A stretch of DNA of 31,531 bases from Chara braunii (GCA_003427395.1 BFEA01000006.1:6646019-6677549); one strand, 5' to 3'. Numbered from the stretch's first letter, positions 1 through 9,174 are shown. The notes: generated from the sequence alone by a model not told the origin. Translations and numbers: made by a program.

Positions 1-774
1 AAAAACTCATCCTATATTGGTTGATTCTTGGTTCTGCCCATACTCATTGGAGTATGTAACAACCGGCCTCATACGCTCACCCTCGGGCCGAGCCTCACCT
101 CTGTGGAAATTGTTCAATCAACTACAATACCCTAAAACAATTCTACAAAAAGGCGACTGAAAACCAAGCATTCTATTTTCTATTTATCCATGAAACACAA
201 ACGGAGCCACAAATAAACAAAACAGAAGCAACAATTATCGAACTCTTATTACCCTAACCTACGAAGACTAATTTCCTATCACACGCGATCCCTGTGAACT
301 TGTGAACCCAAATTCCGTTAGAACAGCAATTACCCTAAAGGGCCTGAACCGGTAATGCTGAAGAAGATATAACCCCAATCGCTATCAAAAGATGAGCACA
401 AACAAATAAAGAAACGCAACAAGAGGAATTCCTATCTTGATGACTCTCTTGTACGAACATAGCTTATGATAGATGTCCACTCTCTTTCAAAATAGAGAGC
501 AAGTCAACACCTCTCCACTGTGGGCCTCTACAAACCTACGACACTTCGGTACCCGACTTTTACCGGACTGCGATGCGTCAACCTGCAGACCCTAAGGATC
601 CTATGGACCTGGGACTCTGACCTACCTTGGACTGGGACCAACTGGGACTCTGGGACTGGGAATGGGACATGTAGCTTCCATATTTTACCAGTCTATGACG
701 TTAAGGCCCCTCCTAGCATGATAATCGTATGAAACTATGTTAGGTGTAGTTTCAGATAGCTCATCCTCAGTGTG
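1..774. other. No recognisable gene; possible 3' flank or LTR of the adjacent antisense element
   Basis: I see no convincing coding region here. By position it lies downstream of the minus-strand gypsy remnant at 775-1080, so it could contain that element's 3' LTR, but no partner copy exists in the window to prove it. Around 600-670 there is a short degenerate run of GGGACT-type repeats. Low confidence in any function. Confidence 0.3.
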
Positions 775-1080
775 TCAGCGGCGATCGTCTTTGGGCCCCT
801 GATAAGCAAACCTGACCTTGTACTGTATCTGTGGTCTACCCCTTCGACCTGATCTGTAGACATCCTCCTCAAGAATCTAATCAATGTCATATCTACCATC
901 CATGTCAGGAGGAATCATAGATCTGTGTGAAGGGAAGCTATCACTCAATACACAGGGCAGTAACTTAGAGGCATGGAAAACCGGGTATGTTTGTAGATTT
1001 ATCGGTGTATCTACAGTATAGGAGGACCATTTGTGTCTCCAACGACATTTAAAATCTCCCCAGGTCCTTTTTACGCAGGT
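775..1080 (-). pseudogene. Ty3/gypsy integrase C-terminal tail (relic)
   Basis: Reading the minus strand, the frame carries PVFHASKLLPC, then a serine/arginine block, then MDGRYDID, an arrangement shared with the integrase C-terminal tail of the element at 23494-24336. Established knowledge: this region follows the integrase core in gypsy elements, where it often leads into a chromodomain-like segment. A TAG at 877-879 interrupts the frame, after which the same frame continues EEDVYRSGRRGRP and QYKVRFAYQGPKDDR before a TGA at 775. Homology upstream fades near 1080, so only the last part of pol survives. It is a dead fragment. Confidence 0.8.
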
Positions 1081-1967
1081 AACAGTTTTTGAGAAATGCC
1101 TCCTTCCATAATTGGCAAGCATTTGGCAGATTCACGAGCTGGGCTGTTCGCCGCACTGGGCAATTGGCGATGGGGGGCTGTCACATAGGGGCGTCTACAA
1201 TGATGTGGGAACATATATAGTGGCATGGGACCAAAACTCAGCAAATGTATCACCTTTTTTTTTTTGGGTTTCCATCTTGTAACCGACAAAGATCGCAGAT
1301 TGACCAGCCAGGTAGACCAGCAGTGGAAGCCAGGTAAAGAAAATAGAGGGAGGTAGGCCCTCTACGCCTGTCCGAGGGGGGATTGGCTAGGGATCTGCTA
1401 AGTAATGGTTGGGGGACAAAGCTGCTTAGAGTGGCCCCCCAATGCATGAGGTTGGATCTGTAGGGACAGAATCCGATCTCTGGTGGCAAGCTGTAGGTGT
1501 GGAAGGGACACGACTTGCGATAGGACTTAGGGCTCTAAGCCTGTGGAGGACTCTGTCTAGGAAGGTCCCGAGGGCCAAGTGGGTCATTTTGAACTTCGAG
1601 TGACTGAACCCCGGAGAGAATTCCCGTGGATGATACCCTCCCTCTACAACAACCTGAGCAATTTCAAAATGACAAAAAGAAAAGTAATGGTAAACCCCAC
1701 CATTTCTTGGTATCATTGGGTAACTCCTGGTAAAACCTGGAAGCATCTAGTGGCTTCTGACAACTTTTAGTAGATTCCGCTGTCAGAGCAGAAACCCTTA
1801 CATCGGTGTTTTTGAACATCGAACATTGTCCGACGTTTGTGGAAATTTTTGACTTGATGAGGCTAACGGTGCCAGAAGTCTATTCAGACTAATCTATGAC
1901 CGAGAATAGCGGTGATCGGCAGTGTGGCCGGTTATACGCGGTTCCTAGCAGGGCCACAGAGGCACAC
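1081..1967. other. No gene seen
   Basis: Only short chance frames occur here. There is a T-run near 1255-1265. A small stretch at about 1708-1750 resembles the GGTAAC-type repeat seen at 18976-19256. Nothing else is supported. Confidence 0.4.
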
Positions 1968-2191
1968 GATCAAGGGAATGCTAAAGCTAGACCTATCCTA
2001 CCTAAAATAATGACGCGCGGCTGCGCAGCCGCGCGATTCAGAGCCTTAGGAGGCTAAAAGGAACTACCACGCTGGGTATGGGATCGTGGCGCGTGAGAAC
2101 TGGGACGCCTGATCATGGGAATGCTAAGGCTAAATCTATCCTGCCTAAAATCATGATGCGCGACTTAGCAGCCGTGCGATTCAGGGCCTAT
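1968..2191. repeat. Pair of 81-bp direct repeats, the first with a 22-bp perfect palindrome
   Basis: Copies at 1968-2048 and 2111-2191 align without gaps at an offset of 143, at roughly 83% identity by eye. Both start GATCA.GGGAATGCTAA and end near GATTCAG.GCC. The first contains a perfect GC-rich palindrome at 2014-2035, centred between 2024 and 2025; in the second copy the same place is imperfect. Function unknown. Confidence 0.85.
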
Positions 2192-2331
2192 GTGAGTGAT
2201 TGGGATAGCCGCGCCAAGTGCGCGGCCACGATATAGCGAGGAAGGGTACTCCGACGGCTAGACATAACCGGTAGGACTACGTAGTCATAAGCTGGGCAAG
2301 TAGTGGGGCGTATGCTCTTCATAAGGAGGAG

Positions 2332-2361
2332 TAGCTCCTTCTAGACTCGTAGAAGGAGCTA
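2332..2361. repeat. Perfect 12-bp stem hairpin
   Basis: Arms at 2332-2343 (TAGCTCCTTCTA) and 2350-2361 are exact reverse complements around a 6-base loop. The right arm and its flank, AAGGAGCTAGCCTAGTAGG, also pair imperfectly with CCTACTAGCACTAGCTCCTT about 70 bases downstream, so alternative foldings are possible. No transcript unit or terminator role can be shown. Confidence 0.8.
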
Positions 2362-2539
2362 GCCTAGTAGGTATGAGTACCAGCCTTACACTCAGCCATG
2401 TTGGGATCAAACCCAATTGCGCCCTACTAGCACTAGCTCCTTTTGCAGGAGCAGCCGTAGGGCTAAGGCCATTGGGCGCGGTCGATTTCGGCCGCACGTT
2501 CGTTGAGATTGTGCGGCGGAAATCCGCCGTGCGGATTTT

Positions 2540-2596
2540 CATGGCCCAGTGTAAGGATGACACGCATAAATCGAGAAATGGTCTTTTTTTTTTTTT
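2540..2596 (+). ncRNA. U6 snRNA 3' fragment with a 13-T tail (likely pseudogene)
   Basis: Positions 2553-2583 read AAGGATGACACG, CATAAATCGAG, AAATGGTC, which is the 3' part of plant-type U6 snRNA. Just upstream CATGGCCC is retained, but the next few bases diverge from the usual CCUGCGC. The U6 5' half (the GTCCC stem-loop and the ACAGAGA box) is absent; unrelated GC-rich DNA precedes it. Thirteen T residues follow at once (2584-2596), resembling either a Pol III terminator or a copied oligo-U tail. The missing 5' half makes this a truncated copy, not a working spliceosomal gene. Confidence 0.85.
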
Positions 2597-2599
2597 GAT

Positions 2600-3170
2600 C
2601 CCTTAAGGGGATGGAACTCATGTCTGTAGTTCAACAGTTCGTGGGTCTGCCACGAGACGCGAATGACTGTTGGCATAAGCCAACGGGAGAAAAAAGAAAG
2701 AAAGGAAAAATAGACAAGCGCCATGTGGCGTAGAGAGAACAGTATAGTCCTCAAGAAGTTGTAGGCGCCCGAAACAAAAGGGCAGCAATTTTTTTTAGGT
2801 AGATTTTTGTTGTTGTTTTTTTTAGATTCAGTTTAGATTTGTTTTCTTTAGATTTTTTTTTAGATTTTTGTTTTTTTCTCTTTTTTTCCCCACTTCCACT
2901 TCCACGAGCAATAAGGTATGCTCAGTAAGAATATGGAAATATACACTACTACATGTGTATGTGTGTGTGTGTGTGTGTGTGTGTAGGATGAGCAATATCG
3001 AAATGAATCTTCAACCAGAACATGGAAATATACACTGCTACACAGTCCCCCCCCCCCTCTTCGTTCCCCTACGTCGTTGCAGCGCTTACCTGCGCCCGTT
3101 GGATTTCGAAAATGGGCAGCAGGTTTTTGGCGCGCCTGAACCTGGCGTCATAGGCGCCTAGGTACGGGCG
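2600..3170. other. AT-rich, low-complexity stretch; no gene
   Basis: It holds T-rich DNA around 2788-2885, a GT dinucleotide run at 2961-2984 and a C-run near 3050. I find no coding region or recognisable RNA gene. Confidence 0.5.
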
Positions 3171-3173
3171 CAC

Positions 3174-3225
3174 GGGAAAGAAGACCCTAGTGAACTTGAC
3201 TCTAGTTCGACTCTGTGAAATGACT
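3174..3225 (+). pseudogene. 25S/28S rRNA-like fragment (about 52 bp)
   Basis: The stretch reads GGGAAAGAAGACCCT, then TTGACTCTAGT, then GTGAAATGACT, which matches a conserved core segment of nuclear large-subunit rRNA with about five differences (judged from memory of that region). Flanking sequence on both sides does not continue the rRNA. It is a short inserted or decayed rDNA fragment, not a functional rRNA gene. Whether it belongs to an rRNA-derived short interspersed element cannot be told from one copy. Confidence 0.7.
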
Positions 3226-3308
3226 AAGGGGGGAGGGTGCCCGTTCATTTCGAATGACGAGCTGCCTCTTGCTGTAAAACGAGGGGCAGAAAAAAAGAAA
3301 AGGAAGAA

Positions 3309-3371
3309 AAACAAACAAACAAACGAACAAACAAACAAACAAACAAACAAACAAACAAACAAACAAACAAA
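3309..3371. repeat. (AAAC)n microsatellite
   Basis: About 16 tandem AAAC units with one interruption (AAACG). The long antisense frames here, rich in CLFV repeats, are only this microsatellite translated. Confidence 0.95.
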
Positions 3372-3869
3372 GCGGGAAAATAAAAAGGGAAACAGCCACG
3401 TATTTGGCCGTGTTTATAGCTAGGTGCGTGTGTAGAAGTGTGTGGGGGTGAATGTGACTGTGCCTGTTCGGTTTTTTAACAGGCTGCAACATTTGGCTGC
3501 CATTTCTTGAAGCATGTGGCCTGGAAAAAGGCGAGATGCTTTTGGAATTGACAGACCATGGTTACCCTTGGAGAACATCAACGATTATAGCCCTTCATCG
3601 TGAGTTCAGATCAAGGGCCCAACCCAGCTCCGATTTTTTGACTGTGGGTCAAGTTGCTGACCACAGTCCTTCAACTGGCTATAAAAGCCAGCAACTCTCA
3701 CACTTGCCTCATAGTTGTTGAGGCTGTGATGTTGCTCACTTGCAACTTCAAGTGCAAGTTGAGCTCCATCACAGGCGGTGCTGCTGGCGGAGGTCTGCAA
3801 GGAAGTAGAGAGAGAGAGAAGGACGGTCATAGCCAAAGGAAGGGAGCTCACTGCCCCACCCTTGCGCTG
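3372..3869. other. No gene seen
   Basis: Anonymous sequence with a short GA run at about 3808-3819. Frames are short and show no known motif. Confidence 0.4.
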
Positions 3870-3932
3870 GTGCTGCGGCTGGTAGGCTGCGTCGAGGGTC
3901 TGGTTGTACGGCAAGTGGCACAAGTAGGGTAG

Positions 3933-4290
3933 GTGTTGTCTGTTTGGCCGCACGGCGGCACCTGGTTTTCTATGTGAAGGGAAGTGTTGTCCGTTTGGCA
4001 GCACGACAGTGGTGGTATGCTGAAGGAGGATATGCTGCCAAACTTCTTTGGCGGTGGAGCGACATTTTGAAGGGGGGTGCCGCCTTATTTACCACGAGAC
4101 ATCAACCATCCTTGTATGTGGGGAGGTGTTGTCGGGGTAGCGACACGATGACGGCGACATTTTCAGTGGGGTCGTGCTGCAAAATTTTGGGTGCGTCGAC
4201 GATATTATTTTTGAGGGGAAGTGCTGTCAAAGTTTTGCGGCACAATAGGCTCTTCTGTTGTGGTGTGTAAGCAGGTGACGGTGCTGCCGT
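3933..4290 (+). repeat. Degenerate repeat with about 48-bp period that keeps the reading frame
   Basis: The motif GGRAGTGYTGYC (and variants) recurs with its central dinucleotide-codon pair at 3935, 3986, 4034, 4079, 4127, 4175, 4223 and 4283. The spacings are 51, 48, 45, 48, 48, 48 and 60 bases, all multiples of three. A frame open at 3944-4270 reads the units as 16-residue repeats starting GSVV, GYAA, GAAL, RCCR, SCCK and GSAV. Sequence identity between units is low. It may be an old minisatellite or the remains of a repeat protein. No ATG context, promoter or homologue supports a real gene. Confidence 0.6.
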
Positions 4291-4726
4291 GGACTGTGGT
4301 ACCGGTTTTGATGGCACGGCGAGCGATGGTCGCGCCATGGGGTTGTTTGGTGTGTGGCGGTTATGGCGGATTTCAGCGTGGTCTAGAGGTTGGACTGATG
4401 CTGGTGCATGCTTGGGACCGGGCAATTTGAAGCGGGGACCAGTTGTACTACTTGGAGTGATTGCTCGCAGTGGAGTAGTCATTGGGGCTCGCGACACATG
4501 CGGTTTTCACCCGGGGCCACCTTTATTTTTTTTGCGCCGCACGGTGCGGTCGATTTCGGTGTTGGAGTTATCCAATGTCGTGGGTGATGGTATGGGAGCG
4601 CCTGAAACCACTTTGGCACGTTGGGACCACATGGGACTTATTCTTGAAAGCACCCTCCTCGAGGTTTACTTCACCGAGTCCTTTCAATGGACCCAACCTT
4701 GTCTATTTGGACCTACGTTGCCACTT
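4291..4726. other. Open but unsupported region
   Basis: A plus-strand frame stays open at 4289-4825, but it shows no recognisable domain and runs into low-complexity DNA. The 14-mer GCGGTCGATTTCGG is shared between about 4546 and about 2480, so the two regions may have common origin. No function assigned. Confidence 0.25.
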
Positions 4727-5055
4727 GTACGCACCCTCATACGAGTACGGATTCATACTCTTGTACACGTACGCTACTCGTACGCTAGGGGCCTGTACGT
4801 CCTTTTTTTTTTTTTAATCCGATAATGTTTTTATTTATTTTTCTCAAAAACCAATAAGAATTTGTAGATGATGCTCGACCAAATGTTGCTTGTTTTGTGT
4901 TGCTATATAATTTATTTAATTTTTGGATTTTTTTCATGAGTTTTTTTTTTCTTCTTACGGGAGAAGACGTACAGGTTCCCGTACAGGTTCTCGTACAGAT
5001 CCCGTACATATATTACCTGTACGTTTCGTACGGAAAGGCCCCGTACGTGTACGTT
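4727..5055. repeat. GTAC-rich blocks flanking an AT-rich core, with a 10-bp inverted repeat
   Basis: GTAC occurs six times in 4727-4797 and about eight times in 4969-5052, often as CGTACG or TGTACG. CCTGTACGTC at 4792-4801 is the exact inverse of GACGTACAGG at 4966-4975, enclosing a T/A-rich core. It could be a small foldback element; no target duplication was found. Confidence 0.6.
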
Positions 5056-5060
5056 ATGCA

Positions 5061-5578
5061 ACGTAGATTTGAACACTTGGGGAAGGATGTGGTGTCGCAC
5101 TTTTTCCAGTCGGACCACTTCTGGCGACCAGAAAGTCAATAAGCTTTCACGCGGGATTTTGTAGAAGTTTGCAATAAATAAATAAATTTAATAAATCAAA
5201 TCCCTTCCTGTTTTGTGCATCCAGCTTCGAGCAAGACCCATCAATTGCGGTCTTCGCTGGTTCCCTGTCTTAGGAATCTTTTATTTTGATTCGGAACAAC
5301 AAAGATTATGAAAATAATAATCATGAAATTCTAGCGTGTCACGCACATGTCAATTTTGACAATTTACTAGTTTTAAGATTGTGACAAGATCATCAGAAAG
5401 CACAATCATCAAGCAGAGTCGATGCAAATGAAGCAAGACTGACTGGCGCAAGGCATAGGCAAAATAAGTGAGGGAAAAGTGAGAACTCATAATAATCTCA
5501 GAAAGTACAGATGAATAGACATGGCCAACACTCATTAAGAGTTCTCACTCATCCCTCTAGAATCTCATAATCTATCTC
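5061..5578. other. No gene seen
   Basis: Includes a short AATA-type repeat near 5175-5200. The minus-strand gene's tail ends at 5579; downstream of it I find no clear polyadenylation signal. Confidence 0.4.
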
Positions 5579-6230
5579 TCATTTGGTTGTGTGTCTCTTG
5601 TGCCTCGAGCCATGTCTATGTACCTCCTGAGATAGTGGCCTCTGAATGTAGAGCCACCTAAAACCTGCAAGCTCTGAGCACTTCCATCCAAGGCCCATGA
5701 TACGGAAATCAACCATAGCACAAAACTCCTCCCACAGGGTAGGAAGATATGGTTGGGAGAAAATCCCTCGTCTAAGGTGTCAAAACTCTGAGGGTCTAGT
5801 TACTGCCTCGTAGTCAATCTCTGTGGGGGAGATATACCTCTTAGCTAGATCCACTAGGTCACCCCAGCAGGAGTCGTCTGTGAGAAGGAAGGGTACCGGA
5901 GGCTTGGGGTAGTCAGTGTAGAGCTTGGGTCCGAAGCTGCGGATCAACTTCGTGTCACTCTCATCAAGCTGTTTCTCCTTCTCCTCAAGATATTTTGCTG
6001 CCGAGATCCAGACTGAGTCAAATTGTTTGTGAGTCTCTTTGCCTTTCTTCACATAGAGTCTCAGGTCATGGATAGTGCCACCCGTTGATCTGGTGAGAAC
6101 AACAAAGACTAACAAACGTCCTCGTTTGAAACCGACAACGCTGACATATTGGTATTGGAAAGCAACTCTGGAAGCAATCCCGTTGAGCCTGGTCAAAACT
6201 GACCCCTCGATTGGGAATGACTGAACTGTT
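5579..6230 (-). CDS. Unrecognised gene, second exon, with one internal TGA
   Basis: The minus strand is open from 6230 to a TGA at 5780-5782 (about 150 codons, ending EAVTRPSEF). The same frame then stays open for 67 more codons to 5579, including LWEEFCAMVDFRIMGLGWKC and FRWLYIQRPL, which look like ordinary protein. The exon probably begins at 6230, just after the AG in CACATGAG. With that choice its phase fits the donor of the upstream exon exactly, joining ATL, a split Arg codon, and TVQSFPIEG. Charged residues are plentiful and there is no signal peptide, membrane segment or known motif. The TGA may be CGA mutated to TGA, so this may be a recent pseudogene. I do not recognise the family. 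Confidence 0.5.
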
Positions 6231-6516
6231 CTCATGTGCGGAGGCGGATGTTGAAACGAATCCTAGTGTCTTTTGACGAAAGCACTGTCTAATTGATACT
6301 GATCTCTGGGGCAAACGCAAATGACTAAATGTTGATTGATTCTAACTAAAACTCTCTGGTAACTCGGATGGCTGAATGTTGCTGAAATAACAAGTCATTG
6401 AATACCGATCACTTGATAGCAAAACTTTGGGAGAACTGCAAACTACTGAGTGGCATTTGCTAATTGAGATGCTGGTGGGGATTTCGAGAGAAGAGTCCGG
6501 GCACCTTTGCACTCAC
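6231..6516 (-). other. Predicted intron of the unrecognised gene (286 bp)
   Basis: On the minus strand the upstream exon ends CTCAG and the intron starts GTGAGTGC, a textbook 5' splice site. It ends in a moderately pyrimidine-rich stretch followed by CACATGAG. Exon phases match (2 bases before, 1 base after), which supports the model. No branch point is assigned. Confidence 0.6.
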
Positions 6517-6866
6517 CTGAGTGTTGCCCTGGCCTGCTCCACTGTCTCTAGCGACGAGCCAGCGCTGTGCAACTTGCCATTGTGGTCATAAAAATAAAAT
6601 ACATATTCGATATATTTTTCTTCTCCAATCATCTGGACTGCACGTTCCCTCTGCACCTGCTTGAGTGATTCCATGTCCTGGCAGGCCTCTTCTACCCATC
6701 CCTCCTCATCTCTGTTGGATTGGAATTTCATCACTAGGACCTCAACCTCTTTCGTGGTTTCTTTCACATTGTAAAACTCAGGCGGTGAATGGAATAGGCT
6801 GCAGATGGCTTCGTCGAGCCCTACGCTCAGAGTTGAAAACCGTTCCCAATCTCGAAGTTGTTGATG
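6517..6866 (-). CDS. Unrecognised gene, first visible exon
   Basis: The minus-strand frame is open from about 6866 (just after an in-frame TAA) to the donor at 6517, about 115 codons. It reads WERFSTLSVGLDEAICSLF, later YNVKETTKEVEVLVMKFQS, VQRERAVQMIGEEKYIEYV and YDHNGKLHSAGSSLETVE. The upstream boundary is uncertain; it is probably an acceptor rather than a start, and any earlier exon is not identified. The segment is acidic and lysine-rich, with no catalytic motif I know. A decayed copy at 7436-7625 shows that the exon was duplicated. No promoter or 5' end could be placed. Confidence 0.5.
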
Positions 6867-7004
6867 TTAACTAGGATGTTGAGTCACACCCGAGCACCTC
6901 AGCGAGGATTGTTTACCACTGGGGGTAGAGTGTTGAGTCAAGGTCTAATTTGCAGGGTGACAACTGACTCGAGGAGATCTAGCTGAGAGGAGAAGGAACT
7001 AGCT

Positions 7005-7060
7005 CATTCACCAAAGATGACTGAACTGTATTCATATACGGAGGTGGAAACTAAAACTAA
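7005..7060 (-). repeat. Copy of the intron/exon-2 border of the unrecognised gene
   Basis: The plus-strand sequence GACTGAACTGTATTCATATA followed by CGGAGGTGGA closely parallels GACTGAACTGTTCTCATGTG followed by CGGAGGCGGA at 6218-6247, where exon 2 begins. Downstream exon sequence is not recognisably kept. This fits a tandem duplication in which only patches remain alignable. Confidence 0.5.
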
Positions 7061-7435
7061 TCAATGCGAGTTTTGTTGAAGTAGATGTTGAGATCAATCT
7101 GTATGTCTTTTGACTGGTCGATGCTGATCTGAAAGCTGAATACTAGAAGTCAGGTGATGATTAACCCTGATTGCTAACCTCCGCTGATGGAGAATCCCCC
7201 AACTAGTCCTTCTCGTTAAAACCTATCTGACTACCATTGATCTATCCGATGACCAGAAGTGATTGAATGAAGTTTTAGTTGGGGTTCACTGGTGTTAACT
7301 CAGGTGTCTGGAAACTGTTGAGCACTTCAACGCTGCTTATGTACCACTGCCATTGACTGCTGAAGCAAGTTCTGTTCTATAGAATGACAACTTGCTGTCA
7401 AGCTCATTGATATGACCTTTCGAGAGAGAGGGTCA

Positions 7436-7625
7436 CTTATCTCTAAGCCTGACCTTGGCCTGCACAACCATCTCTAGAGATGAGCCCGTACTTGTGCGGC
7501 TCGCCAGTGTGATCATGGGTATATCTCTCCTCTCCGATTCCTTGAACTGCCCTCTTTCTCAAGATCATTTTGTATGATTCATACTTCGGAAGATGTCCAG
7601 TTCCCATCCATTATACTTTTCTTTG
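7436..7625 (-). pseudogene. Decayed tandem copy of the unrecognised gene's first exon
   Basis: The minus strand encodes KRAVQGIGEERYTHDHTGEP and, after a frameshift, SSLEMVVQAKVRLR. These parallel ERAVQMIGEEKYIEYV..YDHNGKL and SSLETVEQARATLR at 6517-6650. The splice donor corresponding to CTCAG/GTGAGT has become CTTAGA/GATAAGT, so the GT is lost. A frameshift, stops and the dead donor make it a pseudo-exon. Confidence 0.65.
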
Positions 7626-7739
7626 GAACTTTGCAGCTCATCACAATAATATTTGCATCTCTCATATTGCCTACCTCTCTAGTAGAAATTAAGAGCACCC
7701 CCTTTCCACGCCGCTCCTTGGACGGTTAAAGCTGCCCGC

Positions 7740-8495
7740 CAGGCTCAAGTTAGCTTGTCGTGCACAATCCGCCGCCAGCTCAAAGAGCTCATTGAGAAGG
7801 GATGGATTCGACCTAGTACCTCCCCTTACGGTGCGCCAATTTTATTTGTTCCTAAGAAGGGAGGTACACTGAGGATTTGCGTTGACTATAGGGGCCTCAA
7901 TGCCATCACCGTTAAGAACGCGGAGCCCCTACCCCGCATCGACGACCTACTGGATAGAGTGCAGGGATGCCGGTACTTTACGAAGATAGATCTATTCTGG
8001 ATACCATCAAATTGCTATTAGACCTGAGGACCTACACAAAACCGTTTTTCAAACCAGTTATGGTCTGTACGAGTTTGTGGTAATGCCCTTTGGCCTATAC
8101 AATGCCCCTGGGATATTCCAGCACACCATGAATAGGATATTTCATGATTACTTAGACAAGTTTATTGTCGTGTACCTCGACAATATCCTTATTTTTAGTA
8201 AGATTGTAGAGGAGCACACTCAACACTTAAAAATAGTGCTAGGTCTCCTAAGACAACACCAGTACAAGGTAAACTTGGAAAAATGCGAGTATGGTCGCAC
8301 CAAGATCTTGTACTTGGGGCATGAAATCTCCGCGGATGGGTTGAGGCTGGATGATGCCAAAGTGGCCAGCATACGAGACTGGCCCAGACCTCGGACTGTT
8401 ACTGAGGTTCAATCGTTTTTGGGGATGACGGGCTATTATCATCCGTTTGTTGAAAACTATAGGACTATAGCTTCCCCATTAACAAATCTAACTTG
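7740..8495 (+). pseudogene. Reverse transcriptase, element 1
   Basis: Motifs in order: [41 protein letters not shown], then after a two-base loss [48 protein letters not shown] and SFLGMTGYY. Family knowledge: the YLDD box holds two catalytic aspartates that bind metal for cDNA synthesis. Here the second is Asn (GAC AAT), so polymerisation would be lost even with the frame repaired. The frameshift lies at about 7995, and a TGA closes the frame at 8493-8495 in place of an expected Arg. Confidence 0.9.
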
Positions 8496-9174
8496 ACTTG
8501 ACACCCCTTGGGAGTGGACTGAAGAGTGTGAAGCAAGCTTCAAGAAATTGTAAGTATGCTCTGACACACTACGAAGTCCTCAAGCTTCCGGATCCTGATA
8601 AGCCGTTTGTTGTGACCACAGATGCCAACCAATATGGTATAAGTGCGGTCCTTGCGCAAAAGGAGGGGCCTAAGTTGAGACCATCGTGTACATGAGTAAG
8701 AAGATGCCATCTCAGAAACTGGCAAAGTCCACGTATGAGCATGAACTCTATGCCCTTTACAGAGCGCTGGTCCATTGGAGACACTATCTCCTAGGCATAT
8801 GCTTTTACTTGAGATCTGACCATGAGACTTTGCGCTGGATTAAGATGCAGCCTGTACTCTCTGACGCACTCAAGCGGTGGATTCAAGTGATAGACATGTA
8901 TGACTATCAACTCGATCCAATCAAGGGAGAGTACAATAAAGTAGTTGATGCTCTATCACGTCGGGGAGATTATCTGGGCGCACTAGTGACTGAATTTGGC
9001 ATATCTGACGATCTAACTCGATCTTTGGTGGAAGCCTATCAGCAAGATCCAATTATGTCTGAGATCATCCGTAAATTCAAAGAGAAAGATAAATTAACTT
9101 CTGACGAATTTACGATGGTAACTGGCTTGCTATTTCTTGAGAAGACAGGGAATAAAAGACTGTGTTCCAGATAG
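8496..9174 (+). pseudogene. RNase H and start of the integrase linker, element 1
   Basis: TPWEWTEECEASFKKL is followed by a one-base insertion, then PFVVTTDANQYGISAVLAQ (the TDAS-like RNase H start), a one-base loss, then STYEHELYALYRALVHWRHY, LRSDHETLRW and VVDALSRRGDYLG. RNase H degrades the RNA strand of the cDNA hybrid. The conserved acidic positions (the D of TTDA, the E of YEHELYAL, the D of RSDHE, the D of VDALSRR) are present, but the frame changes twice. It ends in a frameshift near 9165. Confidence 0.85.

Noticed and set aside
3069-3492. Antisense frames with CLFV repeats
   Set aside because: They are the (AAAC)n tract in other frames.
4289-4825. 178-codon plus-strand frame
   Set aside because: No motif, no splice or promoter support, ends in T-rich DNA; probably chance.
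5780-5782. Selenocysteine or readthrough TGA in the unrecognised gene
   Set aside because: No SECIS-like structure was evident and a CGA-to-TGA change explains it; kept only as an alternative.
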